A DNA stretch of 64,000 nucleotides from Morinoia aosen (GCA_030386875.1 JASJYW010000026.1:13348246-13412245); one strand, 5' to 3'; counted from the first letter of the stretch, positions 24,301 to 35,433 are shown. A program made the numbers and translations. The notes: a model not told the origin generated them from the letters alone.

Positions 24301-25593
24301 ATATTTAGCCGATTCCACGGTCGACAGAGCTAAAATGCGTGTTTTGGGCCATTCCTAGGCCGAATGCGGTGAAAATCACGTCGTTCGCTGTTTCCCGTGG
24401 CGAAATAGGCGGAAAGTGCATATTTAGCCGATTCCACGGTCGACAGAGCTAAAATGCGTGTTTTGGGCCATTCCTATGCCGAATGCGGTGAAAATCACGT
24501 CGTTTGCTGTTTCCCGTGGCGACATAGGCGGAAAGTGCATATTTAGCCGATTCCACGGTCGACAGAGCTAAAATGCGTGTTTTGGGCCATTCCTAGGCCG
24601 AATGCGGTGAAAATCACGTCGTATGCTGATTCCCGTGGCGACATAGGTGGAAAGTGCATATTTAGCCGATTCCACGGTCGACAGAGCTAAAATGCGTGTT
24701 TTGGGCCATTCCTAGGCCGAATGCGGTGAAAATCACGTCGTTTGCTGTTTCCCGTGGCGACATAGGCGAAAAGTGCATATGTAGCCGATTCCACGGTCGA
24801 CAGAGCTAAAATGCGTGTTTTGGGCCATTCCTAGGCCGAATGCGGTGAAAATCACGTCGTTTGCTGTTTCCCGTGGCGACATAGACGGAAAGTGCATATT
24901 TAGCCGATTCCACGGTCGACAGAGCTAAAATGCGTGTTTTGGGCCATTCCTATGCCGAATGCGGTGAAAATCACGTCGTTTGCTGTTTCCCGTGGCGACA
25001 TAGGTGGAAAGTGCATATTTAGCCGATTCCAGGGTCGACAGAGCTAAAATGCGTGTTTTGGGCCATTCCTAGGCCGAATGCGGTGAAAATCACGTCGTTT
25101 GCTGTTTCCCGTGGCGACATAGGCGGAAAGTGCATATTTAGCCGATTCCACGGTCGACAAAGCTAAAATGCGTGTTTTGGGCCATTCCTAGGCCGAATGC
25201 GGTGAAAATCACGTCGTTTGCTGTTTCCCGTGGCGACATAGGCGGAAAGTGCATATTTAGCCGATTCCACGGTCGACAGAGCTAAAATGCGTGTTTTTGG
25301 CCATTCCTAGGCCGAATGCGGTGAAAATCACGTCGTTTGCTGTTTCCCGTGGCGACATAGGCGGAAAGTGCATATTTAGCCGATTCCACGGTCGACAGAG
25401 CTAAAATGCGTGTTTTGGGCTATTCCTAGGCCGAATGCGGTGAAAATCACGTCGTTTGCTGTTTTCCGTGGCGACATAGGCGGAAAGTGCATATTTAGCC
25501 GATTCCACGGTCGACAGAGCTAAAATGCGTGTTTTGGGCCATTCCTAGGCCGAATGCGGTGAAAATCACGTCGTTTGCTGTTTCCCGTGGCGA
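18336..25593. repeat. 119-bp satellite, array B right part (uniform)
   Basis: About 61 monomers, nearly all with taggccgaa and ataggcgg, with few indels, so strongly homogenised. Private variants recur at exactly 32 monomers (3808 bp): gttcgc at 20575 and 24383, tcgtatgctgattcc at 20811 and 24619, tcctatg at 20664 and 24472. Other marker monomers (gcgagttttg followed by cctgtggtgaca) occur near 19.2, 19.8 and 21.96 kb. The array ends at the target-site duplication of retroelement copy 2. Confidence 0.97.
25590..25593. repeat. target-site duplication gcga, left copy
   Basis: gcga of the satellite immediately before the 5' LTR of copy 2. It is repeated at 35559-35562 immediately after the 3' LTR. 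Removing one copy and the element restores an ordinary monomer (cccgtggcga-catagg). Confidence 0.92.
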
Positions 25594-25629
25594 TATACGG
25601 GCACGTATATCTGTATTCGGTACCGCGTC

Positions 25630-25636
25630 CATAAAA
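25630..25636 (+). promoter_or_regulatory. TATA-like box in 5' LTR of copy 2
   Basis: cataaaa, in the place where the 3' LTR has tataaaa and copy 1 has tataaaag. Confidence 0.5.
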
Positions 25637-25699
25637 GCCTTATTTGTCGAGGCTTAGACGCTCATTCGTCTTCTGTCCACCCTGCTACCAACATCTGAC

Positions 25700-25705
25700 A
25701 ATAAA
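25700..25705 (+). terminator. polyadenylation signal in 5' LTR of copy 2
   Basis: AATAAA, conserved in all LTRs of the window. In a working element the copy in the 3' LTR would be the one used. Confidence 0.5.
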
Positions 25706-25758
25706 ACCCGCCAAGACTTCACTCTGAGTTTCCCTCTACCCGCGTAGGTCGCATATAG

Positions 25759-25777
25759 TGGTGGCCTCAGTATGTGG
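25759..25777 (+). promoter_or_regulatory. candidate primer-binding site of copy 2
   Basis: tggtggcctcagtatgtgg begins with TGG three bases after the LTR, as expected for pairing with a tRNA CCA end. Copy 1 has a similar stretch at the same place. The primer tRNA was not identified. Confidence 0.45.
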
Positions 25778-25811
25778 TGAACAGAACTCACACTAGCATG
25801 ATCGTGCATAA

Positions 25812-26096
25812 GTGTTAAGTGGATATCAAGTGTCCAGTACTGACATTTTCGAACAGTATAAATTTTCGATGTGTACCGGCGGGAACAATCAACTGTGGCA
25901 GCCGCAAGAAACTACTATTGTGTTTGGAATCAGCGTACCAAAAGCTGTACTACAGGAAGCCTACAGCCAAATAAGTATTTTGTTACACCACAATTCACCG
26001 CTACGAACAAGAGTTTTAATATATGAAGCAGGCGACGACATCGAGTTAGTCTTCGAAGTGAAAATTGCCGTTTTCCCAGCGTCAAACATTCAGTGA
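25812..26096 (+). pseudogene. conserved leader frame of copy 2, unknown function
   Basis: Open stretch of 94 codons with the same start as in copy 1 (MLSGYQVSSTDIFEQYKF) and the same core (LQEAYSQISILLHHNSPLRT, then RVLIYEAGDDIELVFEVKIA). The middle differs from copy 1. It lies about 1 kb before gag, with no recognisable domain beyond the loose condensation-like pattern noted for copy 1. It could be captured host sequence or a family-specific accessory frame. Confidence 0.45.
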
Positions 26097-27093
26097 AAAA
26101 ACAATCTGCAAGTGCTACAACAGTTTAGCTCGTGTTGCGGTACTTTACTGCGACCGTGTTAATAACTGTTCCAGTGTAAATTGTGTCGAAAACTGTTCTA
26201 GTGAAGTGACACGTACTAACATTTTAAAGTATCAACACATCAACGTGGTGCAAGGTATACGCCACTATCATCGTGCAACATCATTGTCTGCACATCATCC
26301 CTTCATACTCCGCAAGACGTGTGCTGCAGCTGTCATCCTTGTTCTCAGTTAAGTCTTTTTAAAAGGAATTTTTCTGTTTCTAGGTGTAAGCGAGCTTTGT
26401 CTCCAAGCGGGTATCTCTTTGTTGCACTTAATGCAACGGTTTATATTTTTTTTGCCGTGCCCCGGTAGCGCGCTGCAGAGCGCAGTGCCACTGTGCCAGG
26501 CAGTCAGTAGCGTTGAGCCAGTGTTAGAAGGCGCATCTGCGAACCTCGCGTTGGATTAGCTGTTTTTACCCCCAGTTTACCTTCAATTACTATCGTAAGT
26601 GTAAATTTTAACCGTAATTGAATAGGAGAGATAGTGGAAGTGGTTAGAAGACTTCAATTTTGATTTCTGAAGCTTTAAATTCGATAAAATTTTAGCTAAA
26701 ATTCTGTGGTGCTGTGAAGCAGCGGAAAATTTTTTTTCTGATTTTTGTCGTGAGCTGCAGAAGTCACGTGCACAGCGCACGATATTATTGTTCAAACACC
26801 ATGAATAAATTTTGACTGTGGTGCTTGCAAAGTTTAATTTGTGTGAGTAGGGAAGCTAATTATTGCTCGTATTGAAAGTATTGGTGATTTAGTATTGATA
26901 TGATTGCTGTGATTATTTTACGTGTACAACTATTTAATTTTTCTGTGTATTGGTTGAATTTAGGCGCAATAATTTCTCTTTTTATTTTACGTGTATGCAT
27001 TAATTTTTGATTGATCTTTTATTGATTTTCAGTTTTGACGTTTTGTTGCAAATAGGGAAAATTTTGATTTGGTTGAGGAAATAGGATTGATTG

Positions 27094-28558
27094 ATGTCTG
27101 ATTATTTTGATAGTGAGGACGAGATAATACGGACAGACCCTACTGTCACTAGATACGGACGAGTGAGTACCCCAAGAGTGACTAGTGAGACAGTAGTTAG
27201 CAAAATGACGACTCCTACCACAGCGACCGCTGGACCAAGTACTAGTGCTGGACCTAGTAATGTGAATACGACGCAACTTGCACGTGACATTGCTGCAAAT
27301 ATAAATGTACCTACTGTCGGAACGATAATGACGAATGCAGAGCTACCTATTTTTAGGGGAAGACGACGGGTCCATGATGGAGAGTTCCTAGAAAATAAGA
27401 CATTCTCGACCCATATCCAAAACCTGAAGGCATACCTAACGTTACTACCAGATGCTACCAGTGACGAAAGACGCAAGGAATTTCTAGTACGCTCAGCAAA
27501 TAAGAACGTAGGCGACTTCAATGCAGTGGTGACGAAACTTGTTAACGCTGACCTAAACTATACTTTCGATCAAGTAGTTCAGATTCTTGAAGATATTTAC
27601 GTTTCTCGTGGTGAAAAAAGTATTCATGCCTTAGCTTGTGACTTGAATGAATTGCGTTTAGTGAAAAATAATGCTCTGGCGTCACAATTTGTTACGGCAT
27701 TTTCGAAGATAAGGAAGCTGACTGAGAGTATGTTAAATTCAGCCTCACTAGGTTGGCAGAGACATGCGTATTTCCAGAACTGCACGACGCAGGCAGAGTT
27801 AAAAAAATTCGTGGGTGACAGTGTGTCGTACAGTTTGGCATTGGCCACTTTAGGTCCCCTCCTAGATGAGTCCTTCGCGAGGAAAATTTTTGAAACCCAA
27901 TTCACCACTGCTGAGGAGTTGTTAGCTAAATTAATTTCCGCGGTGAGAAGCCAAGCCGAGACTAAAAAGATCCTAGCGCAAAAATATCAAGTCAGGTACG
28001 AACATGAGAGTTACCTAGGTGAAGTAAACGGTGATTTTGATGAAGGCTTTGAGGCCGCAGAGCAGTTTCCGGAGAGTGAAGTATTCTACGGAAGTGTAGG
28101 AGGTTACCGTAGGAGTTACCGACCAGGGATGAGAAGGATTGTTCCTAGACCTTGGCTAAGGAATCCCCGGAGTAGAGGACGAGAGTTAAACAGTTATGTA
28201 GGTGATAGAGGTAATGGTAATTTGGAATGTAACATGGTGTATTCAGACAGCGGTAGTTCTGGTTTTTGTACAATTTGCAGGAAATTCAGGAAATTCAGAA
28301 GGAAATTCAGGAACAAAGAAGGCAGGGTTTCCTTACAGTCAGTCATGATCAATGGTAGGGCACTTTGAGTGCAGATCTCAAAGAGGTCAGTTTCCGCGTG
28401 GATGTTTCGCGTGCGGTGGAACTCATGTTGTGAAAAATTGTAGAGCGTCAGGTGCGGAAATAAGAAATTATAAGGCGTATTTGCGCGGTAGAGGTAGCTC
28501 AAATCGTGGAAGGAGTGAAGTCCATTGGGCAGAGAGTGAGTCGAGTTGTTTTTTAAGT
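27094..28558 (+). pseudogene. gag region of copy 2
   Basis: Fossil gag. The likely start is the ATG at 27094 (MSDYFDSEDEIIRTDPTV), matching copy 1; the in-frame TTG just before it is not a likely start. It has a Ser/Thr/Pro-rich N-terminus, a capsid-like helical region (about 27370-27960), an Arg/Gly-rich stretch (RRSYRPGMRRIVPRPWLRN), short aaattcagg repeats encoding a low-complexity linker near 28280-28315, and Cys/His knuckles (MVGHFECRS and CFACGGTHVVKNC) near 28350-28445. It is broken. It would form the particle shell and bind the element RNA. Confidence 0.88.
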
Positions 28559-28599
28559 TAAATGAAAGTAGTAATGGGGATTTGAAACAGATTGAGCCA

Positions 28600-29290
28600 G
28601 AGGGAGACGGCGACCTCGTTAATATAGCGACCGTGGCAATTCCAGATACCACCTCCGAAATAACCAAATCGTTTGTTGACCCTTTATTTAAATGCAAAAA
28701 TAGATATAACTTGTTGCAAGACGAAGAGCTGGAGAATGATCATTATCAAGGCAAGACTACCGAATCCTATTTTTCGGTATCCGTTGTAAAAAATGTTAAT
28801 AAAAATGCTGGACTAGTATCATTCAAGGATTGCAACAAACCGACCATCATCATCAAAAATAATGACCAGTATTTAAGCGCTTTGCTTGACAGCGGGTCAG
28901 AGAAATGTCTTATCAGTTACAGACAGGTTAAAAAATTGAGCGAAGAAGTAAAGCCGAGTAAATTGAGAGTAAAAGGCATTAACGGCAAGAGTGATGTAAC
29001 CGGTGAAGTAGAGTTGTCAATTAAAATTTCCGGCACCAGTAAAGTAATTAAAACAAGTGCTCTTATCGTGAAGGAGGCTAAATTTAATTATGACGTGATA
29101 CTGGGTCGAGATGTTTTGAAAGATGCCGTGATTAACTTTGAAGATAAAAAACTTCTTTGGGAGAATATTTCAATTCCCTTCCGTGATTTAAATATGGAGC
29201 CTTTGTTAAGCAGAGAAATAGTAATGAGAAAAATAGTGAACAGCGACTGTCTGTTGTCAGAGATTGCTGTTGCGAGGAAGAGCAACAGGA
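28600..29290 (+). pseudogene. retropepsin region of copy 2
   Basis: Fossil aspartic protease. The active-site Asp-Ser-Gly lies at 28888-28896 (LLDSGSEKCLIS), and the second motif VILGRDVL near 29096-29120. The upstream segment (KCKNRYNLLQDEEL) is conserved with copy 1. It lies directly after gag. Confidence 0.88.
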
Positions 29291-30039
29291 GATTAAAAAA
29301 TGATGACTGCAAGAAAAAGAGAGAAAGCTCAGCGGTGACTGAGAAGGCACAGTCAATGAGTACGAAGCAGTTAATCGTACATTGCAATCAAGCTGAAGTG
29401 CCTGGTAATTCACTTAATGTTGTTTATGGCTTCCTTAAGAAACCAGTTGCAGGAGAATATATGATTCTGAAAAGATGTCTTGATAATGGTGCTCTAATAG
29501 CTGATTCAATTGTTCAAATAAATGAAGATCGTGTGGGTACCGGTTATGATCTTAAATCCAAGTGATGAGACTGTGTATCTCTCGGATAATACTATGCTAT
29601 GCAATGTTGAATTAATAGTAGCAAATGATATTGAGAGCGAAGTATACTTGACAAGTGTGGAAACAGCGCTCAGAGACGCTAATGATGTTGAAGTAAATTC
29701 TGTCGCGGGGTCAGATACGGTAGAAGTTGTATCGACAGGTGGTGGAAGGAATGCCATTGTCAATAGAAAACTTGAGTTGGATGCTGATACTCGTGGCGGA
29801 GGTGAAATTATTGTTGATAACAAGGAGTTAGGAATTAATGCAGAAGCAAATGCAGAGTTAATAGCAGAAGTAGGTGTGTCAGAAGGTGGAGATCAGGAGT
29901 TAAGACGTGCTTTGACGGACAAAAACGTTTCATGCAATGAAGATGACGTACAATTACCTTTAGTTAATTTGTTGAATAAGTTCCGTGATGTAGTGACTTT
30001 AGAAGGAGAAAATATAGGAGTTACGAATATTTTGAAGCA

Positions 30040-31320
30040 TAAAATTCAGTTGAAAACAGATGCTCCTGTACTAAATTTAGCTCCCTACCGCATACCTCAC
30101 AAGTACCAAGAAGAGGTAATGAGAATAACTAACGATATGCTCGATCAGGGAATAATAGAGGAGTCGTCCTCTGATTTTAATTTTCCTGTCATTATAGTTA
30201 AGAAAAAGTCAGGAGATCTTCGGCCCGTAATAGATTTTCGTTCCTTGAATAAAGTTTTGATTAAACACTCTTACCCCATTCCCCACATAGATGATATTTT
30301 ATCGACTTTAGGGGGTAACGCGTGGTTTTCTAACCTTGATCTTCGCTCGGCATTCCATCAAATTGAATTAGAACAGGAGAGTAGAAAATACACGGCATTT
30401 ACCGTAAATTACCGTAAATTTCATTTTTGCCGTGTACCATTCGGACTTTCAACCAGTCCCGGAGTTTTCCAGAGAGTTATGACATCTGCTCTTACACCCA
30501 TTTTGGGAAAACTTGCATTTGTATTCTTAGATGACATCTTGGTATTTTCAAAAGATAAAATTCAACATCTAACGGATATAGAAAGCGTTCTTCAGATGCT
30601 GCGATCCGAAAATTTATCATTGAAGCTTGAGAAATGCCATTTCTTCAAGAAAGAGATTGAATATCTGGGCCATATCATCGCCGCAGATGGAATTAAATGT
30701 AAATATTCACAAAAATTACAAGACTGCAGAGCGCCGATCAATGTTAAGAAATTACAACAGTTTTTGGGTCTAGCGAACTATTTTCGAAATTTTTTACCCA
30801 ACTTCGCAGAGGTAGCTTACCCTTTATACAACCTTTTGAGGAAAAATGTAACTTATACTTGGACAGATAAGTGTCAAAAAAGCTTTGATTTCATGAAATC
30901 GTTGTTGACTTCCGACACAGTTCTGAGACATCCCGACTATACTAAAGACTTCCATGTTTTTACTGATGCTTCCAATTCGGGAATTGGTGCTGTTTTAATG
31001 CAAGCGGATGATTTAAGCGACAAAATTCTAAGACCTATAGCTTATTATAGTAAAAATTTAAATTCGAGCCAGCGAAGATATTCTACTACAAAAAAGAATT
31101 CTTCGCAACTCATTCAGCATTAAAATATTTCAAGCATTTAATAACTGGGTACCCCGTCCGGGTATATTCAGATCATAAACCTTTAGCGCCACTTTTTATT
31201 AAAAAACTTCCTGACGACACCAATATGGCGCGCTGGTGCATAAATGTACATTCATTTGACCCGGTGGTAAAATATCTACCTGGTAAAGAAAACGTTGTAG
31301 CAGATTATTTAAGCAGATTA
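30040..31320 (+). pseudogene. reverse transcriptase-RNase H region of copy 2
   Basis: Fossil RT-RNase H. Landmarks: LNLAPYRIPHKY near 30075, RPVIDFRSLNK near 30222, CRVPFGLSTSPGVFQRVM near 30430-30480, catalytic FLDD at 30524-30535, LGLANYFRNFLPNF near 30764-30800, RNase H FTDASNSGIGAVLMQ near 30960-31005, and SDHKPLAPLF near 31170-31200. The RT part is close to copy 1; the last part of RNase H is closer to copy 3. The stretch 29290-30040 is a polar Glu/Asp/Asn-rich linker without a recognised domain. The region is broken. Confidence 0.92.
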
Positions 31321-31499
31321 CCTGTTAATAACGAGAAATTAAATCTTAAAGAACTAAATTCTTGTGATGATTTGGAAGCCGCATTTGAATCAGAAGTTTG
31401 TGTTGTGGAGACTCGATCACGACACAGACGCACGACAGGAAGCGAGGTAGTTGACCTGCCCCCGACTCGAGACGGTGCTGACGATGCATCGGACGAAGA

Positions 31500-32765
31500 C
31501 GCTCGTCCCAAGCTGGTAAACTATGTACCGACAGAGTCTGAGATATCTTGGACGATTAAGGAATTTATCGACGAGCAAAACAACGACGCATTTTGTATAG
31601 AAGTTAAGAATGCTTTATTGCATGACAGTGTTTCGACTATTTCTGACTTGCAAAATTTTTTAATTCTGAATGATATTCTTTATCGACGTAGAGAAATTGA
31701 TAATCGACCGAGTACAATACTCACAGCAGTCGTACCAAATTCCTTAATGAGTAAAGCTATTCTAGCAATACACAGTCTGTACCATACAGACTACAAGCAC
31801 ACTTTGTTTAAATTTAGGTTAAAAATATTTTAATCAGTTAGAGAAAACTATTGTGCGCAAATTTGTTCAACATTGCGAGGTGTGTAAAATTATTAAAGCA
31901 AGACCTTCAGTTCCAATTAAAATTTTGACAGCACCGATTGCTAAGGAACCTTTCGAAGTTGTTTCAATGGATCTTCTTGGTCCACTTAAAGTAACCGATA
32001 ATGGTAATAAATATATATTGCTTGTGATTGATTTGTTTTCAAGATTTTGTCGTTTATATGCAATCTCATATCGAAATACGGAAACAGTGATTTCTTGCTT
32101 AAGCAATTGTTTCTCACTTTTAGGTTATCCTAAGACGCTCATATCAGATAATGCTCTTGAGTTTTAAATCAGTGGCACTCAAGCAGTTTGCAAAATTACA
32201 TGCCATTGCAAAAAAGGAAGTTTTGGCTTACAGCCCATACTCTAATGCTATTGTGGAGCGCAACAATAAAAAAATTACGAATCTTTTGAAATCGTATGTC
32301 AATACACTTGTTCATGCAGAGTGGGACCAGTTATTAGAAGTTGTAGAGAATGCTTTGAACAATTCTTTGAATTCTACGTTAGGCGAAACACCAAGCTTTG
32401 TAATGTTTAATCGCGATACATGTGCGTACTACCAGGCTGACAATTTTGATTCAGTTATTTACAGTTTCGATGAAGAATTAGATTTAGTGAATACTAGAGC
32501 TAGAGAAGCAGTTCGAACCGTGGAAAATATTAGAAATTTAATTATAAACAATACAACAGAGCGAAATCTCTATAGAAATCTCAAGCGGTGCAACAAGGAT
32601 ATTAACGTGGGAGATAGAGTTCTTTTAAAAAATCACGGGAAGAAATTTAAATTAGATCTAACATGGATAGGGCCTGCGGTAGTCGAAAAAGTGAAACGTA
32701 ATTACGCTGACATTAAAATTGGATCTAAAATTATTAGAAGTAATCTAATCATTTGTTACCTCTGA
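31500..32765 (+). pseudogene. integrase region of copy 2
   Basis: Fossil DDE integrase. It has an N-terminal zinc-binding segment (IHSLYHTDYKHT, then CEVCKIIKARPSVP near 31770-31910), a core beginning SMDLLGPLKVTDNGNKYILL near 31965, NAIVERNNKK near 32245-32275, and a C-terminal domain ending near 32765 (RNYADIKIGSKIIRS). No chromodomain is seen. The linker before it (31320-31500) differs sharply from copies 1 and 3. The region is broken. Confidence 0.88.
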
Positions 32766-33473
32766 AAAAGTTTAAACCTGTGAGTTAAAAAGACGAGTTC
32801 ATTATTGACGTTGACGTGTAACCAACCGACGAGTAACGCATTACCTTTTTAATCTTTGTTTAACAGCTATCAATAATGTTAAGGGTCATAATCATAATTT
32901 AAGGAGTTTAACTTTTTGCTCTGTGCAATATGCTTTGCGTTCATATTAATCTCAGTAATCCACGTTTTGTACTTTTATATGTTATTCTTACAGTTGTTGT
33001 TCTCAACAAAGTTTGTTCTCAAGTGAATTGAGGTAATGTTAGGTATGTACCCCAGAGGAATTTGTACTGTCTAGTTTCTCGCTGTCGCTAAGATGTTTCA
33101 TTAACTTTTTCTCAAATTCACTCAGACATTCGTATTGCTACATTGACATTTTAATTCGTGAACGTTTGAGCAGGCGGCGAATTGAAATCGCTGAGCTTGT
33201 ATATCATGCTGCGAGATGCGCTACTGCGATCTTGCTGAGCTATTTTTATCTGATCCGGAATGTCGGTGATCCAGAAAGTTCGACGATCAGCAAAATTTAG
33301 ATTAGATTCATGAGACAGGCGTCTTGTCACCTGACACATTTTTTTTCGATATGATCAGCGTTTATATTTTTTACGTGAGACTTATCGTGGTTGTTTAATG
33401 ACTGTTGTCAGAAAACCGAGATCTGATACCAAATTGTATGTTGTATTTATTTTTAATTTATGTAACGGCCGTG

Positions 33474-33501
33474 CTAATCTTTCTGTATCTTTCCCTTTCA
33501 G
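33474..33501 (+). promoter_or_regulatory. candidate 3' splice site of copy 2
   Basis: A branch-point-like ctaat (33474-33478) is followed by a pyrimidine tract and cag ending at 33501, 13 bases before an ATG. Copy 3 keeps the same layout at 60594-60622. Gypsy-type elements are known to make a spliced RNA for the frame after pol. Confidence 0.5.
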
Positions 33502-33514
33502 GAGCGAGAGCTCG

Positions 33515-33715
33515 ATGGGAAACGCCCAGTCAAATATTGACGTGGATACGCTCGTGGCGGCCTTGTCCACTCACTCGACAACGATCAACGAAAAGTGGGT
33601 GCAAGAGAATTCAGTAACCACCATGGAGTTACTGCCGGACCGTGTCACCGACGTCATTATAATGGGGTTAATCCTCTCTACGATGATTTCTGGGGACTAT
33701 TCTCTATCACGTTAA
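33515..33715 (+). pseudogene. small post-integrase frame of copy 2, unknown function
   Basis: Open stretch of 66 codons from the ATG at 33515, starting MGNAQSNIDVDTLVAAL. The start Met-Gly-Asn-x-x-Ser fits an N-myristoylation signal, seen by pattern only. A moderately hydrophobic run (VTDVIIMGLILSTMI) lies near residues 43-57. It follows the splice-acceptor-like site. Copy 3 has a frame at the same place (60333-60569) with a clear membrane segment. Similarity between the two is weak apart from the MGxA start and the general layout. It may be a reduced env-like or accessory protein. Confidence 0.4.
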
Positions 33716-35383
33716 AAAGAGGTCAAGATGTTAGTGGTGACGCAACGTGAGAATTTTTCTCAAGCATTGACAAGAGGCAGGCCGCCAAGGATTCATCAGG
33801 AGCAGTAATTCACGTTGCACGTGACCTGGTGGTGGTAAACGTGCCTTGCGTAGGGAGGGCTGGACGTCCCCGAGATGCAGGACGCAAGAGTAACCCTGCA
33901 GAAGCGCGACGAGTTAAAATTGAAAAATTTACTGAAAATTTATTAATTGGAAAAGTGTTAGAATTCGAAAATTGGTTTGAAAATTTTGAAAATTTGGCGC
34001 GCGGTAAATCGCAAGAAATATGCGATAAAATGCGAGCAGTGTTCTATTTAATCTATTGTTTAATCGATTTAATCCATGTTTTAATTTAAGTTTTTCTACT
34101 ATTGACGCGTTAATTCCCAAGATTTCAATTAGTAATTTCGTTATTTATTTCGAATTTCGAAGGTTGACATTTCTAATTTAAAATGGTGTGTATCGTTTGC
34201 TTTATTATTTTTTTTGGATGGGGCTATTTACGATGTTTTGCGACAAATTTTAAATGTATTTAATATGTGTTAATTTGCAATAACCGAATAGTATTTGCGG
34301 TAATCCCTATATTTATGCGGTAATCCCTATATTTAATGCGTTAATTGGTGAAATTGGTTTGAGTTGAATTGACATATGTTGACGGATAGGATGGCGTTTT
34401 ACTATTATCCTTTTTCATCGTTCAACGTGGCAGTCATCGTGCAGAGTATTATTTTTTTGATGCACGGTAAGTCAGTTCCTTGCTTTTTGCGTGTTTCCTT
34501 GCTTTTGCTAATTTTGCTTTTTAGTTATTAAGTTTTTTTGCTCACAATCGTATAATTCTGTGTTGAGAGCGTACTTAACTTTGTTTTCATGCTTTAATTC
34601 TTTTTAATCCATTTCTCATGGGTTGATTGCGGTGGTATGTTAAGAATTTAAAACGTTTTAGATGGAAGAAAAGGTTTAAACTTTTTATTTTTATTTTGAA
34701 TACGGTGTTCTATTATTTGATGTATTGCGGTGCGTTAATTTACTTTTCCGCAATTCTAAAATTGATTTTGTAGTTTTCGACGTTTATTTTTTTTTGATAA
34801 CCTAGCTGACGGGGCTAGGGTGTATTGGTAAAAACGTTTTTTTTAGCATGTTTTAGCTTTAGTTTTTTTTGCGTTCTATTATCAATGAGCTAGTTGCGTT
34901 TTTGGTAATGTAAGCGGTTCTTGCTTGAAGTTTTAGCGTTGCGTTTTTGTTCGAGTTAAAAGTATTAACCTTAGTATTTCAAGTGTTTTAGTTAAAACTG
35001 GTATGCATATATTGTTCGCTGGATGCTACCTATGTTTTTGCTTATTTCTTTTGCAACCTTATAGTAACGTTTGGCTTGTGCGGTTGTAGCATTGTTCAGT
35101 TTTTTGCTATTGCGATTGCTGCAGGAGTTAACGTAACTGATTTCGACGACGTACGAGGAAACATTCATGGGAGGTGCGTTAATAGTATATTTTTTTTGAT
35201 GGTCATTTAATTTCGTTGTTTTTTTTCTCTCAATGAATTTTTCTCAATGAATTACTTGTCATTCTGTTAGTTTCCGAGTAAACTTGTAAGTTTTTGTTTA
35301 ACTGCGTTAAAATTGGGCAAATAGTTCCATTAGTTATGCGTGTCATTGAGTTGTTTTTAGAGTGTGGTACTCTCTCAAGCATT

Positions 35384-35392
35384 GAGAGGGGG
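35384..35392 (+). promoter_or_regulatory. polypurine tract of copy 2
   Basis: gagaggggg, five bases (tgcta) before the 3' LTR as mapped. It is the expected plus-strand primer for reverse transcription. Copy 3 has agaaggagg plus the same tgcta at this place. Confidence 0.7.
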
Positions 35393-35433
35393 TGCTATAT
35401 ACGGGCACGTATATCTGTATTCGGTACCGCGTC

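Larger units (their letters stand above)
25594..25755 (+). repeat. 5' LTR of copy 2 (162 bp)
   Basis: Begins tatacgggcacgtatatctg and ends gcgtaggtcgcata. It pairs with 35398-35558. It is short for the family, with a TATA-like cataaaa and AATAAA. The ends TAT...ATA form a 3-bp inverted repeat. Confidence 0.95.
25756..27093 (+). other. leader of copy 2
   Basis: About 1.34 kb between LTR and gag. It starts with tag and then the candidate primer-binding site. It holds the conserved leader frame (25812-26096) and a second open stretch (26065-26352) that shares TRTNILKYQHINVV with copy 1. The last 500 bases are AT-rich and show no coding signal. The length and the conserved frame suggest it carries more than packaging signals. 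Confidence 0.75.
32766..35397 (+). other. 3' region of copy 2 after integrase
   Basis: 2.6 kb between integrase and the 3' LTR, where errantiviruses carry env. No classical envelope protein is visible: no furin site, and no long frame with signal peptide and anchor. It holds a splice-acceptor-like site (33474-33501), a short frame starting at 33515, and another short open stretch at 33829-34089 rich in Lys/Arg/Glu. From about 34100 the sequence is AT-rich with no coding signal. A 20-21 bp unit (gcggtaatccctatattta) is tandemly doubled near 34297-34337. Copy 3 has a homologous region at 58834-61296. Confidence 0.75.

Noticed and set aside
18336-25593. CENP-B box in the satellite.
   Set aside because: attcggcctaggaatgg on the minus strand matches the first half pattern (TTCGnnnnA) but lacks the CGGG half. 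It is not a usable match.
27102-27521. Minus-strand open stretch with hydrophobic runs opposite gag of copy 2, with a similar one opposite gag of copy 1.
   Set aside because: It is antisense to the well-supported gag frame. The hydrophobic look comes from the complement of Ser/Thr/Ala-rich codons.
32766-35397. Full-length envelope gene in copy 2.
   Set aside because: No long frame, signal peptide, furin-type site or fusion peptide can be seen. Only the small frame near 33515 is supported.
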